From Anthoceros angustus (Eukaryota > Streptophyta > Anthocerotopsida > Anthocerotales > Anthocerotaceae): DNA of 64,000 nucleotides. The stretch spans positions 372,001 through 436,000 of the forward strand of contig VJWM01000117.1 in assembly GCA_010909165.1 (NCBI GenBank), in the 5' to 3' direction. Below are positions 48,153-58,877 of this stretch, piece by piece (the stretch's first letter is position 1; each line of letters begins with the position of its first letter). The notes under the pieces were generated by a model. That model saw only the letters and a list, made by a program, of their open reading frames with translations, was not told the origin of the DNA and ran no database searches. Position numbers and translations under genes: made by a program.

Positions 48153-48345
48153 TTAGTGCTCATTTGATTGCGACCATTGCATCAGTCTACGCCAAAAGAA
48201 GACCTTTCAACGCTCCTTTTCTCTAACTCGATAGCTCGGCCTCATTGGTAGGCATGTTTGGCCCACAATCTTAGGGATAACTCGTCCTCATTCACGGGTT
48301 GGTTTGGGCCATCGCTTCTAGGTCATCCTCATTCACGGGTTGGTT
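48153..48345 (-). pseudogene. PLATZ tail fragment (unit 5, first)
   Basis: Holds the stop codon region and about one and a half 42-bp repeats, then joins at GGTTTT to the 3' part of the unrecognised plus-strand block. It arose by secondary duplication; no zinc domain. Confidence 0.75.
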
Positions 48346-48971
48346 TTGACGGGACATCCATCCTCGTCAACGACATGCTTAACCGCGTGCTTGCCCTTGG
48401 TACTAACTGTATGCGATTCCAGTTCCTAGATGTTAACCTCGGGCCTTTCACCATATGCGAGTTCCTTTGGTATTATCATATGATGATGAAATACCTCACA
48501 CCAACTTAAATTAAATTAGTTTTTTTCTTTATTGTGGACTTGTTGCTGATCTTAGTTAAGTGCTTCGATTTGTATCTATCTATCTCTTCTAACGAAAAAT
48601 TATAATTTATAATATTCCATGACTATATTGTGTCTATGTAATGACTAAAGGTATGATATGACTATATATATAATATATAATGACTGTATGAATTAAATTG
48701 AGAAAATATTCAAATTGTTCAATAATAAAATTCATAAACATTAGCAAGTAAGAGAACAAAAGTACAATTTCATAACACACCATTTTGCTATAGGTCTAAA
48801 ACTAAGATAAAATGTATCACGCTTACACTTCTAAAGAGGAATGTGTTCGCTTTGAAATATGATTAAGTTGCTAGTTTTATCTCTTAACATTTGAGACGTG
48901 AAAATTTTCAACTAAGATCTAATCATTATAATTATTGAGAAGAGCCTTCACGTAAATTTCTAGCAACCTCG

Positions 48972-49238
48972 TTAGTGCTCATTTGATTGCGACCATTACT
49001 GCATCCAAAAAAAGACCTTTCAACGCCTCCTTTTCTCTAACTCGATAGCTCGGCCTCATTGGTAGGTATGTTTGGCCCACAATCTTCCGGCCGGGATAAC
49101 TCGTCCTCATTCACGGTTTGTTTGGGCCACAAGCTTCTAGGTCATCCTCATTCACGGGTTGGTTTGGGCCACTAGCTTCTAGGTCGTCCTCATTCACGGG
49201 TTCGTTTGGGCCACAAGCTTCTAGGTCGTCCTCATTGT
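48972..49238 (-). pseudogene. PLATZ tail fragment (unit 5, second)
   Basis: Stop codon region plus about three and a half 42-bp repeats, cut at TGTGTTCGC where the sequence jumps back into the AT-rich spacer. No zinc domain. Confidence 0.75.
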
Positions 49239-49367
49239 GTGTTCGCTTTGAAATATGATTAAGTTGCTAGTTTTATCTCTTAACATTTGAGACGTGAAAA
49301 TTTTCAACTAAGATCTAATCATTATAATTATTGAGAAGAGCCTTCACGTAAATTTCTAGCAACCTCG

Positions 49368-51263
49368 TTAGTGCTCATTTGATTGCGACCATTGTCCTCC
49401 GCCAAAAGAAGACCTTTCAACGCCTCCTTTTCTCTAACTCGGATAGCTCGGCCTCATTGGTAGGTATGTTTGGCCCACAATCTTTCGGGATAACTCGTCC
49501 TCATTCACGGGTTTGTTTGGGCCATCGCTTCTAGGTCATCCTCATTCACGGGTTGGTTTGGGCCACTAGCTTCTAGGTCGTCCTCATTCACGGGTTCGTT
49601 TGGGCCACAAGCTTCTAGGTCATCCTCATTCAGGTTCGTTAGGGCCACAAGCTTCTAGGTCATCCTCATTCAGGTTCGTTAGGGCCACAAGCTTCTAGGT
49701 CGTCCTCATTCACGGGTTTGTTAGGGCCACAAGCTTCTAGCCGGGATAGCTCGTTCTCATTTTCGTGTTTTTGGGCCACAAACTTCCTTGCTCTCGGTTT
49801 TAGAATTGTACCTACAAAAATTGATAAACGCATTTCAAATACTCTTACATATCTTTTAAAACATCTTGCTGATCGTTTATCACCAAATGACAAAACTAAA
49901 ATTGTTACCCATGGCGGGAATATTGCGAGAAGAATCGTTGCCATGGTTGTAACATTGTGAGAAGAATCATTTGCCGTGGTTGTATCATTGTGAGAAGAAT
50001 CCTTCCAACCTGCTTCTCCTTTTCTTTGGCACCTTGCAGTGTGATCTAAACCCTTCCAAGCCACTATGCATATACTTACAATTGAGGTCAATAAGTTTTC
50101 AAGCTCCTACATCCCTCCGATCCAATGAAAGCGTGATATGCTCCGGATGTCGCGTCCGTACATGTTGAATCTTGTATCTTGGGAGATAAGAGCGTGTGGT
50201 CTGTCATTACATTTGAAGGTAGTAATATCCTCAATGTAGAGCATAGGCGCTAAAAGAGATCGAATCAAGTGCGTACACCATAGCGTCGATTCACTTTTCG
50301 AATCAATACTGTGCCAGATGTGAATTCTTACAACATTCGTTGCAAAATGGATCATCTTGGCATTGAATACAAAACTTATTGCATCCCGATTTTGCCATGT
50401 GAGGATGTAACGTGCACTTCTTATGATAGTCATGTTGAACAAATATTGGTAACCAATCGGTGCACCATATCACCTCGGCTAGAGTTCCGGATCTTGCATA
50501 CATCTCTTCCGACAAACAGCTACAAAGTTACAATGTAAGATCATTAATACTTTCAACCTTTAACACCAAAATTCATGCTAAAATCAAAAGTAAAACTATA
50601 TGTAGATTGAACCACTTATCTGCAGGTCTAAAAGTAGTATATATAAATAACCTACTTACAAAAATAGCCTGTGAGTCCCAAACAATACGAATAAACATTG
50701 TACACGTTTAATCACACATATATAGAGGTAACCAAGCACAATATTTCGATAATAGAACTCTTGAGTGCACATACAATCATTTCGAGATGTAGATCACATT
50801 GGATATGAATAAAGTGCAAAATCCATTATTTTTGTTTACTTTTTATTATCATAATATCTTTAATATTATAGCTAGATGTGTGATAAAACCACTTCATTTA
50901 GTACTGCGATATATATGTCGGATTCCCTTTTCTACTACATGATATGGTAGTGTGGAAAGAAACCCCAAAGGTTATCGTGAAGGATTGAAGAGCTAGTGGA
51001 TCAAATTTCAATTTCTTACCACTCTTACAATCTTGTAACAAGGAACATAAACGGACCTAACTTATAACGATGCGGGATAGGGTGATGAGGAGACATTATC
51101 ATCATTGACATTGCACATGGTAATGCTAGTGAAACTTTGAGGGTGCGACCTAGCTAGCTTACTCCCCCTTTCTTCTCCAACATTGTATTGTTCTTTGTTC
51201 GAGGTGTTTGGTATTCAATAAATGTTGCACCATGTGCACATCTATCACACTAAGCTTGCTCAT
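49368..51263 (-). pseudogene. PLATZ-type copy 5, full length, frame-broken
   Basis: Exon 1 51,263-51,029, exon 2 50,519-50,080, exon 3 49,811-49,368. It keeps the full acceptor word GACAAACAGCTAC (minus: GTAG|CTGTTTGTC), which joins exon 1 to exon 2 in phase as VTR-F-C-L-S-E-E-M-Y. The run VQHDYHKKCTLHPHMAKSGC to NECCKNSHL is open, then shifts. Exon 3 is the shortest, with six tail repeats, three of them near-identical (TTCAGGTTCGTTAGGG). Confidence 0.75.
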
Positions 51264-52820
51264 CCCACCAAAGTTATCCAAGGAACATCATCAATTGATA
51301 GAGTCTAACGGGCCCTCTTACGTCTCTGATGTTGTGCACATTTTTCTAGGAAATGATCACTAACTCGAGCGCTCCATGTTCGCTTTGTTCTATTGTTTTT
51401 CTAGATAAGAACTTTTAGCTACAATGAAGGACAATGTCGTCTACATTAAAACTTCATGCAGTAAGTAGAATGTGAATTAGAACTTCCTGCAATTAAGTCA
51501 AAGGTGTTTAGATTAGAACAATTCATGCAGTCGAGGACAATATTCGCATTACAACTTCTTGTAATTCAAATATAGTCAAGGAATACTTCTATTAAGTTAG
51601 AACTTTATGCACTCATGGCTACGACTTGTGGATTATAACTCCTTGCAATACTTCCAAAGGCATTGTCTAAGGCGGAACTTCTTGAAATCATGGACTATAT
51701 CATGAATGACATGTATCATGAATCGCCTCAATTTGTTGATATGCTTATGAAGCACGTGCATAGCATTTACATCGAGGTAGTGTTGCAATCCGAGTGTTTA
51801 GAGTTTTTGTCTCAAGCTTTCACATGATTTCCTTAGGCTTAGCCATCCTATGTTATGATGTGCAATTGAGCCTAGATCGTCTTGGCAATTTTGCAAGTCA
51901 CGTAAAGAAACATTTCCCTCTTTGGCTCGGCTCGAGTGGTGATCACCATAGCTTTTGCAAGCTTTACGGAATCATGCATGTCATGACTCGTTGTATAAAT
52001 ATTTCACGTGCACAACCTTGATCGTATAGTTTTAAATTTTAAAAATTAAAATATCAATTAAAACTTTATATTTCATTCTTATAACATTCGATTGAAAAAA
52101 TTATATTCAATTCTTTGCCTAGCTTAAACTTTAGGATTGCTTTTCTTGAGTATTAATGTGTATGCCGATGAGCATGGCATGGTGGTGCCTTGGAATGAAG
52201 CCCCACATTTACTCCGTAGTAACCAATAGCGTTTGCAGGCCGCAAGTGGAGGACTACGTCTCCGAATGTGTCACAGCCGATTGATGCAAGTCACGTAAAG
52301 AAACATTTCCCTCTTTGGCTCGGCTCGAGTGGTGATCACCATAGCTTTTGCAATGTTTCGGAATCATGCATGTCATGACTCGTTGTATAAATATTTCACG
52401 TGCACAACCTTGATCGTATAGTTTTAAATTTTAAAAATTAAAATATCAATTAAAACTTTATATTTCATTCTTATAACATTCGATTGAAAAAATTATATTC
52501 AATTCTTTGCCTAGCTTAAACTTTAGGATTGCTTTTCTTGAGTATTAATGTGTATGAGCATGGCATGGTGGTGCCTTGGAATGAAGCCCCACATTTACTC
52601 CGTAGTAACCAATAGCGTTCTATGCATGCAAGTGGAGGACTACGTCTCCGAATGTGTCACTGATTGATGCAAGCTTCACCGTGAAGGACAAAGTCACCGC
52701 CACCTATGATGGACATCACTATGACGAGCTAGCGATCTCGAGGGTCGTGGCGGCATAGATGGTAGCTGCAAGCACGAGGCGCTAGCTAGAAGACTAGGTC
52801 GATTAGAGTGAGTGACTAAC

Positions 52821-54016
52821 CTAGGGTCAACTAACCATAGCTAGGCAAACTCTAGTAAAGACAAGGTCGTTAAACCAGAAACACGTCTTTGGGACAAGGT
52901 CGCAGCTACTTAAGCCCGTTCCCAAGAATCAAGACGGACTGATACCAAAGACGGAGCCCTCCGGCCCCGGATCTCCATCTCCGAGAAGAGTGATGACATC
53001 TTGGTATAAGAGCCGAACGATCGGACCAGCACGTGGGATGACTCCAGAGATGGCACCGTCTTGGAGTGGATTAAGAGGCAGTATGGGAGCTGGAGCGGAC
53101 CATCGAGGAGTGGGGAGAAGCGACAGGCGGGAGGTTTTGGGGTCCGTGTGATCTTTGGACCGAGATTGTTTGCATCTTGCATTGGCTTGACACCAAGGAG
53201 AACAGACGGAAATTTTGAAGGCGCACAAGAGTTTGTGAGGCGGAAGGTGTGGGAAAGGAGCCATGGACTTTGAAGCCAAGAGCTAGAGCAAGATGCAAGG
53301 AGGGACGAATAGGCAGTCGCGGTTTTGGTGCTATATGTGCAGGGAGGCACGCCAATGGCTGCCAATAAGTGATTGAAGAACACCCATGCGAATGACTCGA
53401 TTCAGTTGGCATTCTATGTCGTGGTAGCCCGGGGGCAAGACGGTGACGAAGACTCCTAGGAGTCAAGGGCATGCAAGAACTGGACATCTTGTTGCAAAGC
53501 GAAAAAGATAGCAACAAGAGGCCCATGGGCCTCAAGTCGAGGTCTTGCTAGCTAGACCTAAAGCATGTCATGACTCGTTGTATAAATATTTCACGTGCAC
53601 AACCTTGATCGTATAGTTTTAAATTTTAAAAATTAAAATATCAATTAAAACTTTATATTTCATTCTTATAACATTCGATTGAAAAAATTATATTCAATTC
53701 TTTGCCTAGCTTAAACTTTAGGATTGCTTTTCTTGAGTATTAATGTGTATGCCGATGAGCATGGCATGGTGCCTTGGAATGAAGCCCCACATTTACTCCG
53801 TAGTAACCAATAGCGTTTGCAGGCCGCAAGTGGAGGACTACGTCTCCGAATGTGTCACAGGATTGATGCAAGCTTCACCGTGAAGGACAAAGTCACCGCC
53901 ACCTATGATGGACATCACACCGAGCTAGCGATCTCGAGGGTCGTGGCAAGATAGATGGTAGCTGCAAGCACGAGGCGCTAGCTAGAAGACTAGGTCGCTT
54001 AGAGTGAGTGACTAAC
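52821..54016. repeat. Array unit 6 (1.20 kb, truncated)
   Basis: Contains only the unit start, the tRNA-end-like pair and the G-rich leader, then jumps at GCATGTCA (53,563) to the unit's 3' part. It is best seen as a 1,195-bp tandem duplication (52,368-53,562 repeated from 53,563) and not as a decayed full unit. Confidence 0.9.
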
Positions 54017-54904
54017 CTAGGGTCAACTAACCATAGCTAGGCAAACTCTAGTAAAGACAAGGTCGTTAAACCAGAAACACGTCTTTGGGACAAGGTCGCA
54101 GCTACTTAAGCCCGTTCCCAAGAATCAAGACGACCAGATACCAAAGACGGAGCCCTCCGGCCCCGGATCTCCATCTCCGAGAAGAGTGATGACATCTTGG
54201 TATAAGAGCCGAACGATCGGACCAGCACGTGGATGACTCCAGCAGATGGCACCGCCTTGGAGTGGATTAAGAGGCAGGTATGGGAGCTGGAGCGGACCAT
54301 CGAGGAGTGGGGAGAAGCGACAGGCGGGAGGTTTTGGGGTCCGTGTGATCTTTGGACCGAGATTGTTTGCATCTTGCATTGGCTTGACACCGCGAGAATG
54401 ATTTGAAATTTTGAAGGCGCACAAGAGTTTGTGAGGCGGAAGGTGTGGGAAAGGAGCCATGGACTTTGAAGCCAAGAGCTAGAGCAAGATGCAAGGAGGG
54501 ACGAATAGACAGAGTCGCAGGTTTTGGTGCTATATGCGGAGGCACGCCAATGGCGCCAATAAGTGATTGAAGAACACCCATGCGAATGACTCGATTCAGT
54601 TGGCATTCTATGTCGTGGTAGGGGGCAAGACGGTGACAAGACTCCTAGGGAGTCAAGGGCATGCAAGAACCTCGACATCTTGTTGCAAAGCGAAAAAGAT
54701 AGCAACAAGAGGCCCATGGGCCTCAAGTCGAGGTCTTGCTAGCTAGACCTAAAGCATGTCACATTGCATGTGGGTTGTGAGAAGTGCAAGAATTGCTAGC
54801 TTGGCTGGCGAGAAGTGGGCGAGGCAGTGGCTCGCCTCAAACATTAGGTTCGAGGCAGACGGTAGGAAGTGGCAGCCCGTGATAGCTTCAAGCGAGTCAT
54901 TGGA

Positions 54905-55735
54905 ATGTGCGTTATGGTATCGATTCTTCTAATTGCAACAAGTCGATCGAAGCGGCGTCGTGAGATCCGGCTGGGCAACTTGTTCTTTCAATGATCCGTT
55001 TCCACATGCACCGGATCGACTTACTAGCATCAAACATCATAGCTGAAATTTTGGAGGAGCAACGTCCATGGAGCTTGAGACACGAACGAGTCTTGCATGT
55101 ATCCAGAGACAATTGCGCGAGCATCTAGGCCATATTGCTCGAGTCGCCTAGCAAGAACGAGGGCTGATTGCTGGTCTCAATAGTGTGCTCAACTTAGGAT
55201 TTGCGAAATTCAAATTGCTCGAGTTCGTTCGACGCTGATCTTTCCAACAATTAAAACCCGCCGCATCGCCATTGTGGAGAGGTCTGACAAATTAAAGGCG
55301 TGCGACTACCAATCAAACCTCACCGGACACATTGGCTAACATGTGCGTTCGAGATTGCTAGGCTTATGCTTCTCATGATCAATGAGAAGCCGGATGGGAA
55401 GAGAGCTTATCATGCCATCGATCTAATGAAAGGAAGGCCCACCATACATAAATGCATGATGAGCCACGTCCTTGAGCATAGGCTTAAGCGATTGGGATGA
55501 GGGACTTGAATTTGGTGCTATCGGCCTAGAATGGTGATTGCCTAGAAGCATAACGACCTCCTCTGGTTTTTGGACGGACATCCATCCTCGTCAACGACAT
55601 GCTTAACCGTGCTTGCCCTTGGTACTAACTGCGATTCCAGTTCCTAGATGTTAACCTCGGGCGGCCTTTCACCATATGCGAGTTCCTTTGGTATTCAAGT
55701 ATGATGATGAAATACCTCACACCAACTTAAATTAA
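54905..55735 (+). CDS. Unrecognised conserved plus-strand coding block (unit 7 example)
   Basis: Segments recur in all full units and read like protein: RNVRYGIDSSNCNKS, then PVSTCTGCDLLASNIIAEIL and EEQRPW, ETIAQHLGHIA, VIAGLNSVLNLGFAKFKLLE, GRELIMPLDLMKGRPAIHKC, MMSHVLEHRL, HWDEGLEFGAI, NRVLALGTNCMRFQFLDVNL, GPFTICEFLWY, ending HTNLN and a stop at 55,733. A Cys-x2-Cys pair and Leu-rich helices are visible; I do not recognise the family. Frame changes occur at the same CNG-rich patches that disturb PLATZ. The 3' end converges on PLATZ. Other copies: about 22.51-23.37, 29.83-30.68, 30.75-31.54, 35.94-36.79, 41.20-42.04 and 46.83-47.70 kb, plus a 3' fragment at 48.35-48.51 kb. Confidence 0.4.
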
Positions 55736-56195
55736 ATTAGTTTTTTTTCTTTATTGTGGACTTGTTGCGATCTTAGTTAAGTGCCCGATGATTTGTATCT
55801 ATCTATCTCTTCTAACGAAAAATTATAATTTATAATATTCCATGACTATATTGTGTCTATGTAATGACTAAAGGTATGATAATGACTATATATAATATAT
55901 AATGACTGTATGAATTAAATTGAGAAAATATTCAAATTGTTCAATAATAAAATTCATAAACATTAGCAAGTAAGAGAACAAAAGTACAATTTCATAACAC
56001 ACCATTTTGCTATAGGTCTAAAACTAAGATAAAAAGCAGATCACGCTTACACTTCTAAAGAGGAATGTGTTCGCTTTGAAATATGATTAAGTTGCTAGTT
56101 TGATCTCTTAACATTTGAGACGTGAAAATTTTCAACTAAGATCTAATCATTATAGTTATTGAGAAGAGCCTTCAGTTCACGTAAATTTCTAGCAA
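55736..56195. other. AT-rich intergenic spacer between convergent units of the array (unit 7 example)
   Basis: AT-rich stretch with TATCTATCTATC, TATATATAATATATAATG and a run of T after AAATTAAATTAG. It is the best-conserved part of the unit between copies, almost free of indels. Lying between the stop of the plus-strand block and the PLATZ stop, it should contain both 3' UTRs. Equivalent copies lie left of every PLATZ copy. Confidence 0.6.
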
Positions 56196-56200
56196 CCTCG

Positions 56201-58182
56201 TTAGTGCTCATTTGATTGCGACCATTGTGACCAGTCTCTGCCAAAAGAAGACCTTTCAACGCTCCTTTCTCTAACTCGGATAGCTCGGCCTCATTGGTAG
56301 GCATGTTTGGCCCACAATCTTCCGGGATAACTCGTCCTCATTCACGGGTTTGTTTGGGCCACCGGCTTCTAGGTCATCCTCATTCACGGGTTGGTTTGGG
56401 CCACTAGCTTCTAGGTCGTCCTCATTCACGGTTCGCTTTGGGCCACAAGCTTCTAGGTCATCCTCATTCACGTTCGTTTGGGCCACAAGCTTCTAGGTCG
56501 TCCTCATTCACGGGTTCGTTAGGGCCACAAGCTTCTAGGTCATCCTCATTCACGGGTTTGTTAGGGCCACAAGCTTCTAGGTCATCCTCATTCACGGGTT
56601 CGTTAGGGCCACAAGCTTCTAGGTCCTCATTCACGGTTTGTTTGGGCCACTAGCTTCTAGGTCGTCCTCATTCACGGGTTTGTTTGGGCCACAAACTTCC
56701 TTGCTCTCGGTTTTAGAATTGTACCTACAAAATTGATAAACGATTTCAAATACTCTTACATATCTTTTAAAACATCTTGTTGATCGTTTATCACCAAATG
56801 ACAAAACTAAAATTGTTACCCATGACGGCGGGAATATTGCGAGAAGAATCGTTTGCCATGGTTGTAACATTGTGAGAAGAATCATTTGCCGTGGTTGTAT
56901 CATTGTGAGAAGAATCCTTCCAACCCGTTCTCCTTTTCTTTGGCACCTTGCGGTGTGATCTAAACCCTTCCAAGCCACTATGCATATACTTACAATTGAG
57001 GCGCAATAAGTTTTCAAGCTCCTACATCCCTCCGATCCAATGAAAGCGTGATATGCTCGGATGTCGCGTCCGTACATGTTGAATCTTGTATCTTGGGAGA
57101 TAAGAGCGTGTGGTCCCTGTCATTACATTTGAAGGTAGTAATATCCTCAATGTAGAGCATAGGCGCTAAAAGAGATCTACGAAGTCTGCAGACACCATAG
57201 CGTCGATTCACTTTTCGAATCAATACTGTGCCTCGCATGTGAATTCTTACAACATTCGTTGCAAAATGGATCATCTTGGCATTGAATACAAAACTTATTG
57301 CATCCGATTTTGCCATGTGAGGATGTAACGTGCACTTCTTATGATAGTCATGTTGAACAAATATTGGTAACCAATCAAAAGTGGCACCATATCACCTCGG
57401 CTAGAGTTCCGGATCTTGCATACATCTCTTCCGACAAAACTACAAAGTTACAATGTAAGATCATTAATACTTTCAACCTTTAACACCAAAATTCATGCTA
57501 AAAATCAAAAGTAAAACTATATGTAGATTGAACCACTTATCTGCAGGTCTAAAAGTAGTATATATAAATAACCTACTTACAAAAATAGCCCAGAGTCCCA
57601 AACAATACGAATAAACATTGTACACGTTTAATCACACATATATAGAGGTAACCAAGCACAATATTTCGATAATAGAACTCTTGAGTGCACATACAATCAT
57701 TTCGAGATGTAGATCACATTGGATATGAATAAAGTGCAAAATCCATTATTTTTGTTTACTTTTTATTATCATAATATCTTTAATATTATAGCTAGATGTG
57801 TGATAAAACCACTTCATTTAGTACACGCGATATATATGTCGGATTCCTTTTCTACTACATGATATGGTAGTGTGGAAAGAAACCCCAAAGGTTATCGTGA
57901 AGGATTGAAGAGCTAGTGGATCAAATTTCAATTTCTTACCACTCTTACAATCTTGTAACAAGGAACATAAACGGACCTAACTTATAACGATGCAGGATAG
58001 GGGATGAGGAGACATTATCATCATTGACATTGCACATGGTAATGCTAGTGAAACTTTGAGGGTGCGACCTAGCTAGCTTACTCCCCCTTTCTTCTCCAAC
58101 ATTGCATTGTTCTTTGTTCGAGGTGTTTGGTATTTAATAAATGTTGCACCATGTGCACATCTATCACACTAAGCTTGCTCAT
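56201..58182 (-). pseudogene. PLATZ-type copy 7, full length, frame-broken
   Basis: Exon 1 58,182-57,949, exon 2 57,439-56,994, exon 3 56,724-56,201. Exon 3 is the longest: eight to nine tail repeats (56,333-56,690), with the extra repeats replacing the KHENENEL word seen between the intron and the repeats elsewhere. The last intron keeps a good donor and acceptor. The zinc region is frame-shifted after HPHMAKS as in copy 2. This is the copy nearest the single-copy gene on the right. Confidence 0.7.
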
Positions 58183-58717
58183 CCCACCAAAGTTATCCAA
58201 GGGACCATCATCAATTGATAGAGTCTAACGGGCCCTCTTCTGTCCTACAGTGTTGTGCACATTTTTTCTAGGAAATGATCACCTAACTCGAGCGCTCCAT
58301 GTTCGCTTTGTTCTATTGTTTTTCTAGATAAGAACTTCTAGCTACAATGAAGGACAATATTCTACATTAAAACTTCATGCGATGGCGAATGTGAATTAGA
58401 ACTTCCTGCAGTTAAGTCAAAGGTGTTTAGATTAGAACAATTCATGCAGTCGAGGACAATATTCGCATTACAACTTCTTGTAATTCAAATATAGTCAAGG
58501 AATACTTCTATTAAGTTAGAACTTTATGCACTCATGGCTACAACTTGTGGATTATAACTCCTTGCAATACTTCCAAAGGCATTGTCTAAGGCGGAACTTC
58601 TTGAAATTATGGACTATATCATGAATGACATGTATCATGAATCGCCTCAATTTGTTGATATGCTTATGAAGTACGTGCATAACATTTAAATGGAGGTAAC
58701 ATTGCATCACGAAATCA

Positions 58718-58757
58718 AACTAGCTAGTAGCGATCTCAAACTAGCTAGTAGCGATCG
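58718..58757. repeat. Short direct repeat at array edge
   Basis: Two copies of CAAACTAGCTAGTAGCGATC, one directly after the other, just outside the array's right edge. Confidence 0.8.
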
Positions 58758-58877
58758 TGTACTGGCGCGAGAGAATTAGGGGAACTCTCAGGTACACACC
58801 TGTGTGGTGAATGTAGGGGTGGACACCGAGAAATTAAAATTTTAGAAGTACAATTTTTTTTCCGAATGGAGTATAAT

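Larger units (their letters stand above)
45595..52820. repeat. Array unit 5 (7.23 kb, four internal duplications)
   Basis: Secondary duplications: about 341 bp joined at ACCG(C/T)CTTGGAGTGG (46,172), about 830 bp joined at GGTTTT (48,343), about 396 bp joined at TGTGTTCGC (49,238) and about 393 bp joined at TGCAAGTCACGTAAAG (52,285). As a result it has two PLATZ tail fragments plus one full-length copy. Confidence 0.9.
21316..58705. repeat. 37-kb head-to-tail array, basic unit about 5.25 kb
   Basis: The word CTAGGGTCAACTAACC followed by CATAGCTAGG marks a unit start at 21316, 28958, 35067, 40341, 45595, 52821 and 54017. Spacings are about 7.64, 6.11, 5.27, 5.25, 7.23 and 1.20 kb. Subtracting the nested duplications listed separately brings the longer units back to about 5.25 kb. 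Order inside a unit: tRNA-end-like inverted pair, G-rich leader, unrecognised plus-strand block, AT-rich spacer, minus-strand PLATZ gene, unrecognised plus-strand blocks. The left edge joins the TTTACAAC repeat field; on the right, homology fades at about 58,690-58,705, only 170 bp from the stop codon of the next gene. Confidence 0.95.
54017..58705. repeat. Array unit 7 (about 4.69 kb, cut by the array's right edge)
   Basis: Holds a full-length PLATZ copy and ends within the plus-strand helical block, where CATAGCATTTACATCGAGG becomes CATAACATTTAAATGGAGG and then unrelated sequence. Confidence 0.9.

Noticed and set aside
54905-55735. Phosphatase-associated (SAPS) or Pumilio-type identity for the unrecognised block
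   Set aside because: A few Leu-rich words recall these helical-repeat families, but no diagnostic motif aligns over a useful length.
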